From Rhizobium leguminosarum (GTDB lineage Bacteria; Pseudomonadota; Alphaproteobacteria; Rhizobiales; Rhizobiaceae): a DNA stretch of 64,000 nt. The stretch spans positions 372,001 through 436,000 of the forward strand of contig NZ_MZMU01000018.1 in NCBI RefSeq assembly GCF_004123835.1, read 5' to 3'. The translations under genes and the position numbers were made by a program. The notes under the pieces were generated by a model that saw only the letters and a list, made by a program, of their open reading frames with translations, was not told the DNA's origin and made no database searches. Of the stretch, positions 51,564-59,261 are shown piece by piece (the first letter of the stretch is position 1; every line of letters starts with the position of its first letter).

Positions 51564-53923
51564 TCGAGCGAATCTTCCACGTAAGTGTCGTTCAAGCTTG
51601 CGAAGACCCGGGCGATATCCGTCTCCCTGACGCTATCGCCGACGTACCAGCTCAGGGTGTCATACAAGCCGAGGAAGGAGCCCTTTGTCTTCGCGAGAAG
51701 CGCCGTGGCTTCCGCACTGGAGATCGAAAGCGTGGCGACAAAGAAGTCAACCAGAGCGGCCTCGGCCTTCGGATGGGCAAATACCAGCGCCGCTGGAGAG
51801 TTGGGCAAAAGCACGGGCAGTGCTGGACGTTCCGGCCGGCATGGTAAAATGGCCTCCAGAAGGATATCACGTGATGATGCACCCACTTCTATGACGAAAG
51901 CCTCCGCATCCAGCACCCATGCGGAGCGGACGGCGTCGAAGTACTGGAAGTCCCGCTCAACGAGGGTAAGGGGCACCATGTTCGCCTCGCCGGGCTCCAG
52001 ATACAGTTTGCAGAAGGCTTTGAGTTCCCGGATCGGCCGTTTTAAGCCGGGTTTTACCGGACGAACGTAGAGCTGAACGATCTCTTTGGCCGCGACAGAC
52101 CCGGTGTTGCGGATAGTAACGCTCGCGGTACAGGCCACGCCCGGAGCGACTTCCTGTATGTCAATCCAGAGATTCTCATAGCTGAAGGTCGTGTAGCTGA
52201 GACCGTGCCCGAAGGGAAACGCCGGAACGATTGCCTTGAGATCGTAGAAGCGATAGCCGACGAAAACACCCTCGCTATATAGATGGCGCCCATGCTCACC
52301 GGGATAGGTGTGCCAGCCGGGAATGTCATGCATCCGCACGGGCATGCTGGCAGAGAGTTTGCCGCAGGGGTTCTGCTCGCCAAACAGAACGCGGGCAATC
52401 GCTTCGCCGCCGCCCTGCCCGGCGTAGAACGCGGCGAGCACGGCATCGACATCCTCGAGCCACGGCATTTCGACGGTATCCGGCATCGAGAGCACCACGA
52501 TAACCTTGCAACCGGATGCAGCCAGCGCATGAAGGAGGGCGTCGTGGCTGGCGGCCAGCTTCAGTGTGTCGCGGTCGTTGCCCTCGCCGTGCCGGCTCTT
52601 CTCGTTTTCCGCAAACACCACTGTGAAATCGGCAGAAGACGCCGCCTCGACGGTCGCCTCGATCAACGCCTGCATATTGACCTCTGCGGCAGAGGAGAAT
52701 GGCAGATGCTGCACCTCGAAGTCAGCCCCTGCCCGCGCGGCAATCTGAACGAAGGGGCTGTCGACGCGATAGGGATTGGTCGTGGCCGAACCGGAACCTT
52801 GGATCACGGGGATGGTAGCGCCGTCACCAACGACGAGGAGTCGGCCGGTGCTATTCGGATCAAGCGGCAATGTCCGGCCTTCGTTGCGCAGCAAGACTAT
52901 CGATTCCGCTGCAATCTCGCGCGACAGAGCGTGGTGCCGGTCGAGATCGGCGACCGTGTCGCGCCGCTCCTGCGTCTTGCATTTGCGCACGAACGCCAGA
53001 ACCCTAGCGCAGGCGGCATCGATCACCTCGGGCGCCACATCACCAGCCTCGATCGCCGCTCGCAGGCGGGCCTTGCGTGGCCGGCTTTCCGGCATGTCGA
53101 GATCAGTCCCGGCAGCGATCGCCGCACTACGGTCCTTAATCGCGTGCCAATCGGAGACGACAAGCCCGTCATAGCCCCATTCCTCGCGCAACACGGTGCC
53201 GAGCAACCAGTGATTTTCTGCTGCCTGGATGCCGTTCAGCCGGTTATAAGCGCTCATCACCGTCCACGGCGCGCTCTTTCCGATCACCCGTTCGAAGCCC
53301 GCCAGATAGATTTCGCGAAGAGCCCGTTCGTCGACATCGGAGCTGGTCGTTGTCCGTTCAATCTCGGAATTGTTGCAAGCAAAATGCTTCAACGAGGCGC
53401 CGACGCCATTGTCCTGTAGGCCCGAGATGACGGCTGCGGCAATGTCCCCGTTGATGAGGGGGTCCTCGGAGTAGTATTCATAGGCGCGGCCGGCAAGCGG
53501 CGTGCGTCGGATATTAATGCCTGGCCCAAGCAGGAGATGAACGCCAAAATCCTGGCATTCCGCCGCCAGCGCTTCACCCATGCGGTAGGCCAGATCGACG
53601 TCCCAGGAACAGCCAAGCAGATTGCCGTTTGGAAAGCAGGTTGCAGGACGTGTCGTGCCGAACATGCCGCCAGATGCATCGGCCTGTTGGCCGACAACCG
53701 CCAGAAACGCCTGGAGGCTGTCTTCGTCGTTGTCGCCGGCGTCGATCTGGGTTGTGGAGTAGCGAACGCCATGGGCACCATCGGTCATGACAATCGATGG
53801 AATACCGAGCCGTTCGATCGATGCGGTCTTCCACAGCCCGCGTCCGCTCAGAAGATCGACCTTTTCGGCAACCGTCATCTGGCCGACAAGCGACTTGATT
53901 TCGTCTTCGCTGGGCTGAAACAT
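51560..53923 (-). CDS. glycoside hydrolase family 3 beta-glucosidase
   Basis: 787 residues, standard three-domain GH3 size. The (beta/alpha)8 domain has 'MTDGAHGVRY', 'ALAAECQDFGVHLLLGPGIN', 'KHFACNNSE' and the nucleophile Asp in 'YDGLVVSDWHAIKD'. The alpha/beta sandwich carries the acid/base region 'VFAENEKSRHGEGNDRDTL'. The C-terminal fibronectin-III-like domain includes 'VQLYVRPVKPGLKRPIRELK'. No signal peptide, so cytoplasmic: it acts on an imported beta-glucoside, possibly delivered by the transporter encoded upstream. Encoded between MarR and CoxI-type genes in one transcription unit. Confidence 0.9.
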   Translation of the reverse strand: MFQPSEDEIKSLVGQMTVAEKVDLLSGRGLWKTASIERLGIPSIVMTDGAHGVRYSTTQIDAGDNDEDSLQAFLAVVGQQADASGGMFGTTRPATCFPNGNLLGCSWDVDLAYRMGEALAAECQDFGVHLLLGPGINIRRTPLAGRAYEYYSEDPLINGDIAAAVISGLQDNGVGASLKHFACNNSEIERTTTSSDVDERALREIYLAGFERVIGKSAPWTVMSAYNRLNGIQAAENHWLLGTVLREEWGYDGLVVSDWHAIKDRSAAIAAGTDLDMPESRPRKARLRAAIEAGDVAPEVIDAACARVLAFVRKCKTQERRDTVADLDRHHALSREIAAESIVLLRNEGRTLPLDPNSTGRLLVVGDGATIPVIQGSGSATTNPYRVDSPFVQIAARAGADFEVQHLPFSSAAEVNMQALIEATVEAASSADFTVVFAENEKSRHGEGNDRDTLKLAASHDALLHALAASGCKVIVVLSMPDTVEMPWLEDVDAVLAAFYAGQGGGEAIARVLFGEQNPCGKLSASMPVRMHDIPGWHTYPGEHGRHLYSEGVFVGYRFYDLKAIVPAFPFGHGLSYTTFSYENLWIDIQEVAPGVACTASVTIRNTGSVAAKEIVQLYVRPVKPGLKRPIRELKAFCKLYLEPGEANMVPLTLVERDFQYFDAVRSAWVLDAEAFVIEVGASSRDILLEAILPCRPERPALPVLLPNSPAALVFAHPKAEAALVDFFVATLSISSAEATALLAKTKGSFLGLYDTLSWYVGDSVRETDIARVFASLNDTYVEDSLE

Positions 53924-53962
53924 GGTATTCTCTCGATTTGTAGAAACAGGCGTGGTCTCTTC

Positions 53963-54454
53963 TCAACAGATCTTCTGCAGGAGCTCCATCAGCATCATCC
54001 GCTCGGCAAGCGTCAGAGTGCTCAGCGTTTCCTGCGAGATCTGCAGTGCGACCGACAGGTTGCGGGCCACTGTCGCCTCGCCTTCCGGCGTCAGCGTCAG
54101 CACCAGCCGGCGCGCGTCGGTGGCGTCGGGTGCGGTGTGCACCAGCCCACGTTTTACCAGACGGTCGACGACGCCCTTGATGGTCGCCATATCCATGGCG
54201 GTCTCGCGGCCGAGGTTGCCCTGCGAGCAGGGCTGCAGGTCCTTCAGCCTGACGAGCGCCGCCCACTGGGTGGTGGTCAGCTTTTCCGCCATCAGGCTCG
54301 CAAAGATCGCCACGTGCCGCTGGTTGGCCTGGCGCAGGTAGAAGCCGATCTGCTCGCCAAGCGTATACTGTGCCTGCTGGCCCTGCGCCTCGGTCGCTGC
54401 GGTCTTTTGTCGGCCGTCTTTTTCTTTGAACGGAACGTCCATCGGATCTCTCAA
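53963..54454 (-). CDS. MarR-family transcriptional regulator
   Basis: 163 residues. A winged-helix MarR core (about 30-150): 'EKLTTTQWAALVRLKDLQPC', recognition helix 'ETAMDMATIKGVVDRLVKRG', wing 'APDATDARRLVLTLTPEG'. It has the Cys in 'QPCSQGNLG' often used for oxidant or ligand sensing in this family. It sits between the cysteine hydrolase (43-base gap) and the GH3 gene (39-base gap), so it probably autoregulates the cluster in response to an aromatic or glycoside ligand. Confidence 0.88.
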   Translation of the reverse strand: MRDPMDVPFKEKDGRQKTAATEAQGQQAQYTLGEQIGFYLRQANQRHVAIFASLMAEKLTTTQWAALVRLKDLQPCSQGNLGRETAMDMATIKGVVDRLVKRGLVHTAPDATDARRLVLTLTPEGEATVARNLSVALQISQETLSTLTLAERMMLMELLQKIC

Positions 54455-54497
54455 ATCTGCCTGTTCCTCGTGATGACCGGCAATGGCGCTGCCGAAT

Positions 54498-55097
54498 TCA
54501 CTCTCGTCGTAAATTTAGAATGGCTTCTGTCGTTAGGATTTCAATCTGCTCCGAAAGCCTTGGCGCCAGGATCTCGATGACCATGGCATGTGCCTTCATA
54601 TCGCCGCTTGCCACCGCATCCTCGGCCAGAATGACCCGGTAGCCGGCGTCGACCGCATCGAGAACGCTGGCGTAGACGCAGACGTCGGTCTCGACGCCCG
54701 AGAAAATCAGCGTGTCCGTTGCCGATCCTTGCAGCCGCTCTAAAAAACCGGGCGAGCCAAAGACCGAGTAGGTCTCCTTGTCCACGATAGACCCTGGACC
54801 GGCGATCGCCGAAAGCGGCGCCACCAGATCCAGCATGGCGACATCGAGCTCATCCAGCGTCACCGATGACCAGCGACGATAGTAGGTCTTCCAGCGACCC
54901 GTGGCATTTTCGGCACTTTGGGGCACCATGAAGCGAGCAAAGACAGTCTCAGCGGGCTGCGCTTTGCTGAGCGCCACCACATTGGGAAGAATGCCGGCAA
55001 TTGCTGGCGTATGCCACGCCGTTTCCTCGGCGAAGAGGCGCTGCATGTCGATGACGACATGCAGCGCATTCCTGGAGAGTGGCGCGGGTGCCATCAT
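54498..55097 (-). CDS. cysteine hydrolase (isochorismatase-like family)
   Basis: 199 residues from ATG at 55097, overlapping the transporter ATPase stop (TGATG). The catalytic triad is intact: Asp in 'HVVIDMQRLFAEETAWH', Lys in 'SIVDKETYSVF', Cys in 'SGVETDVCVYASVLDA'. It is a paralogue of the gene at 8120-8704. Being translationally coupled to the PotA-like gene, it probably hydrolyses the imported compound, for example an amide or N-carbamoyl amine. Substrate not determinable. Confidence 0.82.
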   Translation of the reverse strand: MMAPAPLSRNALHVVIDMQRLFAEETAWHTPAIAGILPNVVALSKAQPAETVFARFMVPQSAENATGRWKTYYRRWSSVTLDELDVAMLDLVAPLSAIAGPGSIVDKETYSVFGSPGFLERLQGSATDTLIFSGVETDVCVYASVLDAVDAGYRVILAEDAVASGDMKAHAMVIEILAPRLSEQIEILTTEAILNLRRE

Positions 55098-56146
55098 CAG
55101 TCGGCCACCGGGACGGTGTGTTCCGCGGCCCAAGTTAGGGTGATGGTGTCGCCATCGCTCAGGACCTTGCCATCGCGGTTTTGTGCAAACAGCTTCAGCG
55201 GCAGACCGTCTGCCGTCTCCAACAGATAGGACAGCACGGGGCCTGCGTAGATGACGGTGGTGATGCGCGCCGTCAGGCTGTTGCCATCCGTCGGACCCGA
55301 TGCGATCGACATCTTCTCCGGGCGCACCGCGAGCGTGACGTTCGAGCCGCTTGATGGCAACGTGCCTGTGGTCCTGACCATCGTTCCATCGGCGAGACGC
55401 ACGGCGCCGTTCTCCACCGTCCCGGTGAGGAAGTTGGAATCGCCGAGGAATTCGGCGGCAAAGCGCGTCAGCGGCCGTTCGTAGACGGTTTCCGGCTCGC
55501 CGATCTGAACAATACGGCCCTTGTCGAGGATCGCCACCTTGTCAGACAGCGTCAACGCCTCCTCCTGGTCGTGGGTGACGAAGATCGTCGTCAGGCCGCT
55601 TTCGCGCTGGATGCGCAACAGTTCGACCTGCATTTCCTGGCGAAGGCGGCGATCGAGCGCCGACAGCGGCTCGTCGAGGAGCAGCACGCTCGGCTTGATG
55701 ACCATGGCGCGGGCCAGCGCGACGCGCTGCTGCTGACCACCCGACAGCTGCTTGGGCATGCGATCGGCAAAGCCAGGCAGATGCACCATCTCGAGAGCGC
55801 GATCGACTTCCTTGCGGGCGGCGGCGCCCTTGATGCCCCGGCGTTCGAGACCGAAGGCGACGTTTTGGGCAATCGTCATGTGCGGGAACAGCGCGTAGGA
55901 CTGGAACATCATGCCGATGTTACGACCCCAGACCGGGATGTCGGTGACATCGTTGTTGCCGATCGTGACGACGCCCTGGTCGGGCTTGATGAAGCCCGCG
56001 ATGATGCGCAGCAGCGTGGTCTTGCCGGAACCGGATGGGCCGAGAAGGCTGGTGAAGGAGCCTTCGGGGAACTCGGTGGTGATATCGGACAGGACCGGCG
56101 TGGTGCCGTAGGTCTTTGCGACGGAATTGACTTTAACGTTTGTCAC
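55097..56146 (-). CDS. spermidine/putrescine-type ABC transporter ATP-binding protein
   Basis: 349 residues from GTG at 56146, which has GGAGA seven bases upstream; an in-frame ATG at 56176 would overlap the permease more deeply. Walker A 'GPSGSGKTTLLR', signature 'LSGGQQQRVALARAM', Walker B 'VLLLDEPLSALD', switch 'FVTHDQEEALTL', and a C-terminal TOBE domain ('SNVTLAVRPEKMSI'), which together define the PotA/FbpC/MalK-like group. Operon order binding protein-permease-permease-ATPase is that of polyamine-type importers. Confidence 0.87.
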   Translation of the reverse strand: MTNVKVNSVAKTYGTTPVLSDITTEFPEGSFTSLLGPSGSGKTTLLRIIAGFIKPDQGVVTIGNNDVTDIPVWGRNIGMMFQSYALFPHMTIAQNVAFGLERRGIKGAAARKEVDRALEMVHLPGFADRMPKQLSGGQQQRVALARAMVIKPSVLLLDEPLSALDRRLRQEMQVELLRIQRESGLTTIFVTHDQEEALTLSDKVAILDKGRIVQIGEPETVYERPLTRFAAEFLGDSNFLTGTVENGAVRLADGTMVRTTGTLPSSGSNVTLAVRPEKMSIASGPTDGNSLTARITTVIYAGPVLSYLLETADGLPLKLFAQNRDGKVLSDGDTITLTWAAEHTVPVAD

Positions 56147-56912
56147 TTGTGTCTCCGGGCTTGGCGAAGCGCGCAAAAATCAGGATGATCGTCATCGAGC
56201 CGAGCAGAAGCACCGTCGAGATCGCATTGATTTCAGGGGTAAAGCCCTTGCGGATCGAGGAGTAGATCTGCACCGGCAGCGTGGTGTAGCCGGGCGTTGC
56301 GAGGAAGTAGGAAATCACGAACTGGTCGAGCGACACGGCGAAGGCGAAGAGCGCGGCGCCAAGGATGCTCGGATAAAGCAGAGGTAGCGTCACCGAGAAG
56401 AAGGCGTGAACCGGTGTCGAACCAAGGCTCATCGCGGCTTCTTCGAGGTCGGCGCGGATTGTCTTGAAGCCCGTGCCGACGACCAGAACAACGTAGGGGA
56501 TGGCAAGCGCGACGTGGCCGATCAACAGGGCATGCATACCGCGCCCGATACCGGTCCAATAGAAGAAGATCAGCATCGCTGTGCCGGTGATCAGCCAGGG
56601 AATGGCAATCGGCGGCAGCAGCATGAGTTGCAGGAGACTTCTGCCGCGAAAGGTCCGGCGCGACAGCGCGACGGACGCCATGGTCCCCAAAGCCGTCGCC
56701 AGAACCGCGGTGATACTCGCGATCACCAGGCTGTTAAGACCCGCCGTCAGAAGGATGCTGTTGTCCCAGAGCGCGTCGTACCATTGCAGCGAGAAATGGA
56801 ATGGCAGCTCGTAAAGTGGCGAAGCGTTGAACCCCATCGCCATCATCACGAGAATGGGCGTGTAGAGGAAGATGAGGATGGCGATGAGATAGATTGGACC
56901 GAGCGTTTTCAT
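56133..56912 (-). CDS. spermidine/putrescine-type ABC transporter permease (PotC-like)
   Basis: 259 residues from ATG at 56912. Six membrane segments, beginning 'LIAILIFLYTPILVMMAMGF'. The EAA loop 'LEEAAMSLGSTPVHAFFSVT' contacts the ATPase. The segment 'SLDQFVISYFLATPGYTTLP' is the typical PotC/PotI signature. Its end overlaps the ATPase gene by 14 bases. Partner of the PotB-like permease upstream. Confidence 0.87.
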   Translation of the reverse strand: MKTLGPIYLIAILIFLYTPILVMMAMGFNASPLYELPFHFSLQWYDALWDNSILLTAGLNSLVIASITAVLATALGTMASVALSRRTFRGRSLLQLMLLPPIAIPWLITGTAMLIFFYWTGIGRGMHALLIGHVALAIPYVVLVVGTGFKTIRADLEEAAMSLGSTPVHAFFSVTLPLLYPSILGAALFAFAVSLDQFVISYFLATPGYTTLPVQIYSSIRKGFTPEINAISTVLLLGSMTIILIFARFAKPGDTSDKR

Positions 56913-56922
56913 GATCCCTTCC

Positions 56923-57837
56923 TCAAGCGACCGTCCCGCGGCGCAGGACACCGGAGAAGGTTGCGAAAATTGCGAGCACGACAGCCAGCAGCGTAAAGGA
57001 CAACGATGCGCCCAAAGGCCAGTTGAAGGCCTGGGTGAACTGATCCTCGATCACCGTTCCCATGGTCACGCCGACACGACCGCCCAAAATGCGCGGTTCC
57101 ATGAATGAACCGATGACTGGAATGAAGATCAAAACGGCGCCGGAGATCAGCCCGGGAGCCGCAAGCGGCACTAAAATCTTGAACAGGATGGTCCACCAGC
57201 GCGCGCCGAGGCTTGAAGCAGCCTCAATGATCGCGTCGTCGATGGCCACCAGCGCGATGTAGCAGGTCAGGATCATGTACGGCAGGTAGCCGTGAACAAG
57301 ACCAACCACCACGGCATAGCGCGTGTAGAGAAAGCCGATGGAACCTGCGTCCGGAGCAATCATATGCAGCAGACTGTCGAGAAAGCCGTTTTCGCGCAGC
57401 ACCATGGTCCACGAAAATACTCGCACGAGACCGTTGGTCCAGAATGGCAGGAGAATGAGGATCAACAACATCTCGCGCGTCTTGCCGAAGGTCGAGCGGA
57501 CCAGTGCCACGGCCGCCAGGAAACCAAGCACCGCGCAGAACAGCGTGGTCCAGAAGCCGATCAGCAGCGACGTGATACCGATCCCGACCAGATAGGGTTG
57601 ATCGATGAACGCGCGGTACTGCTTCAGCGTAAAGACGATCGGGGCCTTGCCCATCGGTGTCGCCGACATGAAGCTGAACACGAACATGGTCAGCAGCGGC
57701 AGAAAGACGGCAAGTGTCAGCCACCCATAGGTCGGCAGCAGCAGCGCCGTCGTCGAAACCCATGGCGGGAGCGGGCGCCGGCTGCGCGGGCCCGAAGGTC
57801 CGCGCTCTGACGCTGATATCAGACGATCATTCTGCAT
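56923..57837 (-). CDS. spermidine/putrescine-type ABC transporter permease (PotB-like)
   Basis: 304 residues with an N-terminal Arg-rich cytoplasmic tail and six membrane segments ('LTLAVFLPLLTMFVFSFMSA' first). The EAA loop is 'IIEAASSLGARWWTILFKIL', and 'RILGGRVGVTMGTVIEDQF' is the usual PotB/PotH segment. It overlaps the binding-protein gene by 11 bases and precedes the PotC-like gene by 10 bases. Confidence 0.87.
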   Translation of the reverse strand: MQNDRLISASERGPSGPRSRRPLPPWVSTTALLLPTYGWLTLAVFLPLLTMFVFSFMSATPMGKAPIVFTLKQYRAFIDQPYLVGIGITSLLIGFWTTLFCAVLGFLAAVALVRSTFGKTREMLLILILLPFWTNGLVRVFSWTMVLRENGFLDSLLHMIAPDAGSIGFLYTRYAVVVGLVHGYLPYMILTCYIALVAIDDAIIEAASSLGARWWTILFKILVPLAAPGLISGAVLIFIPVIGSFMEPRILGGRVGVTMGTVIEDQFTQAFNWPLGASLSFTLLAVVLAIFATFSGVLRRGTVA

Positions 57838-58903
57838 AGAAGGCTTTCACTTCCTGCCAGACATTGTTGAAGGCTTCGCGCCGGTCGTCGGGAATGCCCG
57901 AGACAAAGGACGTCGTCTTCAAATATTCGGTCTTGTGTACCAGGCGGGTGAGATCGTCGGCGGGGAGTGCTGAAAGGGCTGCCGAATTCGACGAGGCGGG
58001 CGCCCCGATCTTGGTTGCCCATTCGACATAGAATGTCGGATCGATCATCCAGTTGACGAAGGCAAGAGCACCTTCTGGATTCGGAGCCGATGTCGGAACA
58101 CCGAGACCATCGACCCAACCGACGCCGCCTTCCTTAGGCACTACGAACTGAACCGGAAGTTTGGAAACGCGCTTGGAGCGAACCGAACCGCCCGACCAGA
58201 ACAGCGACAGGTCGAACTCCTTGGCGGCAAACGACTTGTTCCACTGGTCTTCTGTCGACCACAGCAACTTGACGTTCGGCTTGATCGACTTCAGCGCGGC
58301 CGTAACAGCAGCCAGATCCTTGGGATCGTTGATGTCCTGCCCGCTCATTAGTGCGCCGACACCGACGTTGATGATGGCGTCGTCGTCCATGGCAACGCGG
58401 CCCTTATAGGCCGGATCGGCGAGGGCAGCGTAGCTGTCGGGAACCGTCATGCCCTCGCGGATGGCAAGCGAGGTCATGCCCCAGACCCACGGAACGGCAT
58501 AGCCCTTGCCGTCCTTGCTGAAGTTCGGGTTGGCGCGCAGGGTCTCGTCGACTGTTGACGCGTTTGGAACCTTGCTGAAATCGATCGGCTGCAGCAGGTC
58601 TTCGGCAACCGCCTGGGCGCAACGCGCAGCGTTGAGGATAACAAGATCATAAGCACCCGGATTGGTGCGCATCTTGGTCAGCATTTCCGATTCCGAGCTG
58701 TAGTAGTCGTGAACGACTGTGATGCCCGTCTTTTCGGTGAAAGCCTTCAGCGACCAGGCTTCGTCGGTGCCGTAGCCCTGCCAGTTGAGGACCGTGATGG
58801 ATCCGGCCGAAAAGGCTTTGCGCGGCAAGGTGGAGATGCTGACGCCAGCAATCAGTGCTGCGGACATCAACTTCATTGTGTTGCGTCTGGTGAGTTCAGT
58901 CAT
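57827..58903 (-). CDS. spermidine/putrescine-type ABC transporter substrate-binding protein (Tat-exported)
   Basis: 358 residues. A twin-arginine leader ('MTELTRRNTMKLMSAALIAG') ends near 'AFSAG'. The mature protein is PotD-like: 'SITVLNWQGYGTDEAWSLKA', 'YDLVILNAARCAQAV', 'AVPWVWGMTSLAIREG', 'VDGLGVPTSAPNPEGALAFV'. PotD relatives bind polyamines but also opines, amino-alcohols or other organic cations, so the ligand is open. First gene of the operon; two palindromic sites lie upstream. Confidence 0.85.
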   Translation of the reverse strand: MTELTRRNTMKLMSAALIAGVSISTLPRKAFSAGSITVLNWQGYGTDEAWSLKAFTEKTGITVVHDYYSSESEMLTKMRTNPGAYDLVILNAARCAQAVAEDLLQPIDFSKVPNASTVDETLRANPNFSKDGKGYAVPWVWGMTSLAIREGMTVPDSYAALADPAYKGRVAMDDDAIINVGVGALMSGQDINDPKDLAAVTAALKSIKPNVKLLWSTEDQWNKSFAAKEFDLSLFWSGGSVRSKRVSKLPVQFVVPKEGGVGWVDGLGVPTSAPNPEGALAFVNWMIDPTFYVEWATKIGAPASSNSAALSALPADDLTRLVHKTEYLKTTSFVSGIPDDRREAFNNVWQEVKAFYAE

Positions 58904-59014
58904 TGTGGGACCCCTCTTGAAGATACACAGTTATGGACCATCGTGACCCGTGGTCATCGACCTCAACGGATCGGCTAGCTTAACAACAAACAACGTGCCT
59001 AAGCGCGTTTATCG

Positions 59015-59031
59015 TTTGTATGCATACTAAA
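59015..59031. promoter_or_regulatory. operator-like palindrome 1
   Basis: TTTGTATGCATACTAAA, an imperfect palindrome about 112 bases upstream of the binding-protein start. It shares the half-site TTTGTAT with the perfect palindrome at 59209-59220. Confidence 0.45.
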
Positions 59032-59208
59032 AGCAGATAAGCACTGTCCGTGGATGCTGACCTCTGAGCAAGGTGAAGTGCGCGCTGCGACGCGGCGGCA
59101 TACCCCTAAGCAGAGCGCATCACTTCAATGAGCGGCGGCATGAATCCGCGGATCTCCTGCAGACTGTTCGTTCAACCCTCTGACTTTAGCATCAGTCTTT
59201 TGTTTTTA

Positions 59209-59220
59209 TTTGTATACAAA
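59209..59220. promoter_or_regulatory. operator-like palindrome 2
   Basis: TTTGTATACAAA is a perfect 12-base palindrome of the T-n-GTATAC-n-A type bound by GntR/FadR-type regulators. With the related site at 59015 it suggests a dimeric repressor controlling the transporter operon. The regulator gene is not in the window. Confidence 0.5.
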
Positions 59221-59261
59221 CTATTAGTGAGGAATCGAGGCCTGTCAAGCACTGCCTTGCT

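Larger units (their letters stand above)
58904..59261. other. promoter region of the polyamine-type operon
   Basis: 358 bases between the GH63-like gene end and the binding-protein start, AT-richer than its flanks. It contains two related palindromes (59015-59031, 59209-59220) that look like paired operators. No coding frame. Confidence 0.55.

Noticed and set aside
52283..53419. 378-codon plus-strand frame inside the GH3 gene
   Set aside because: Antisense shadow of a well-conserved enzyme.
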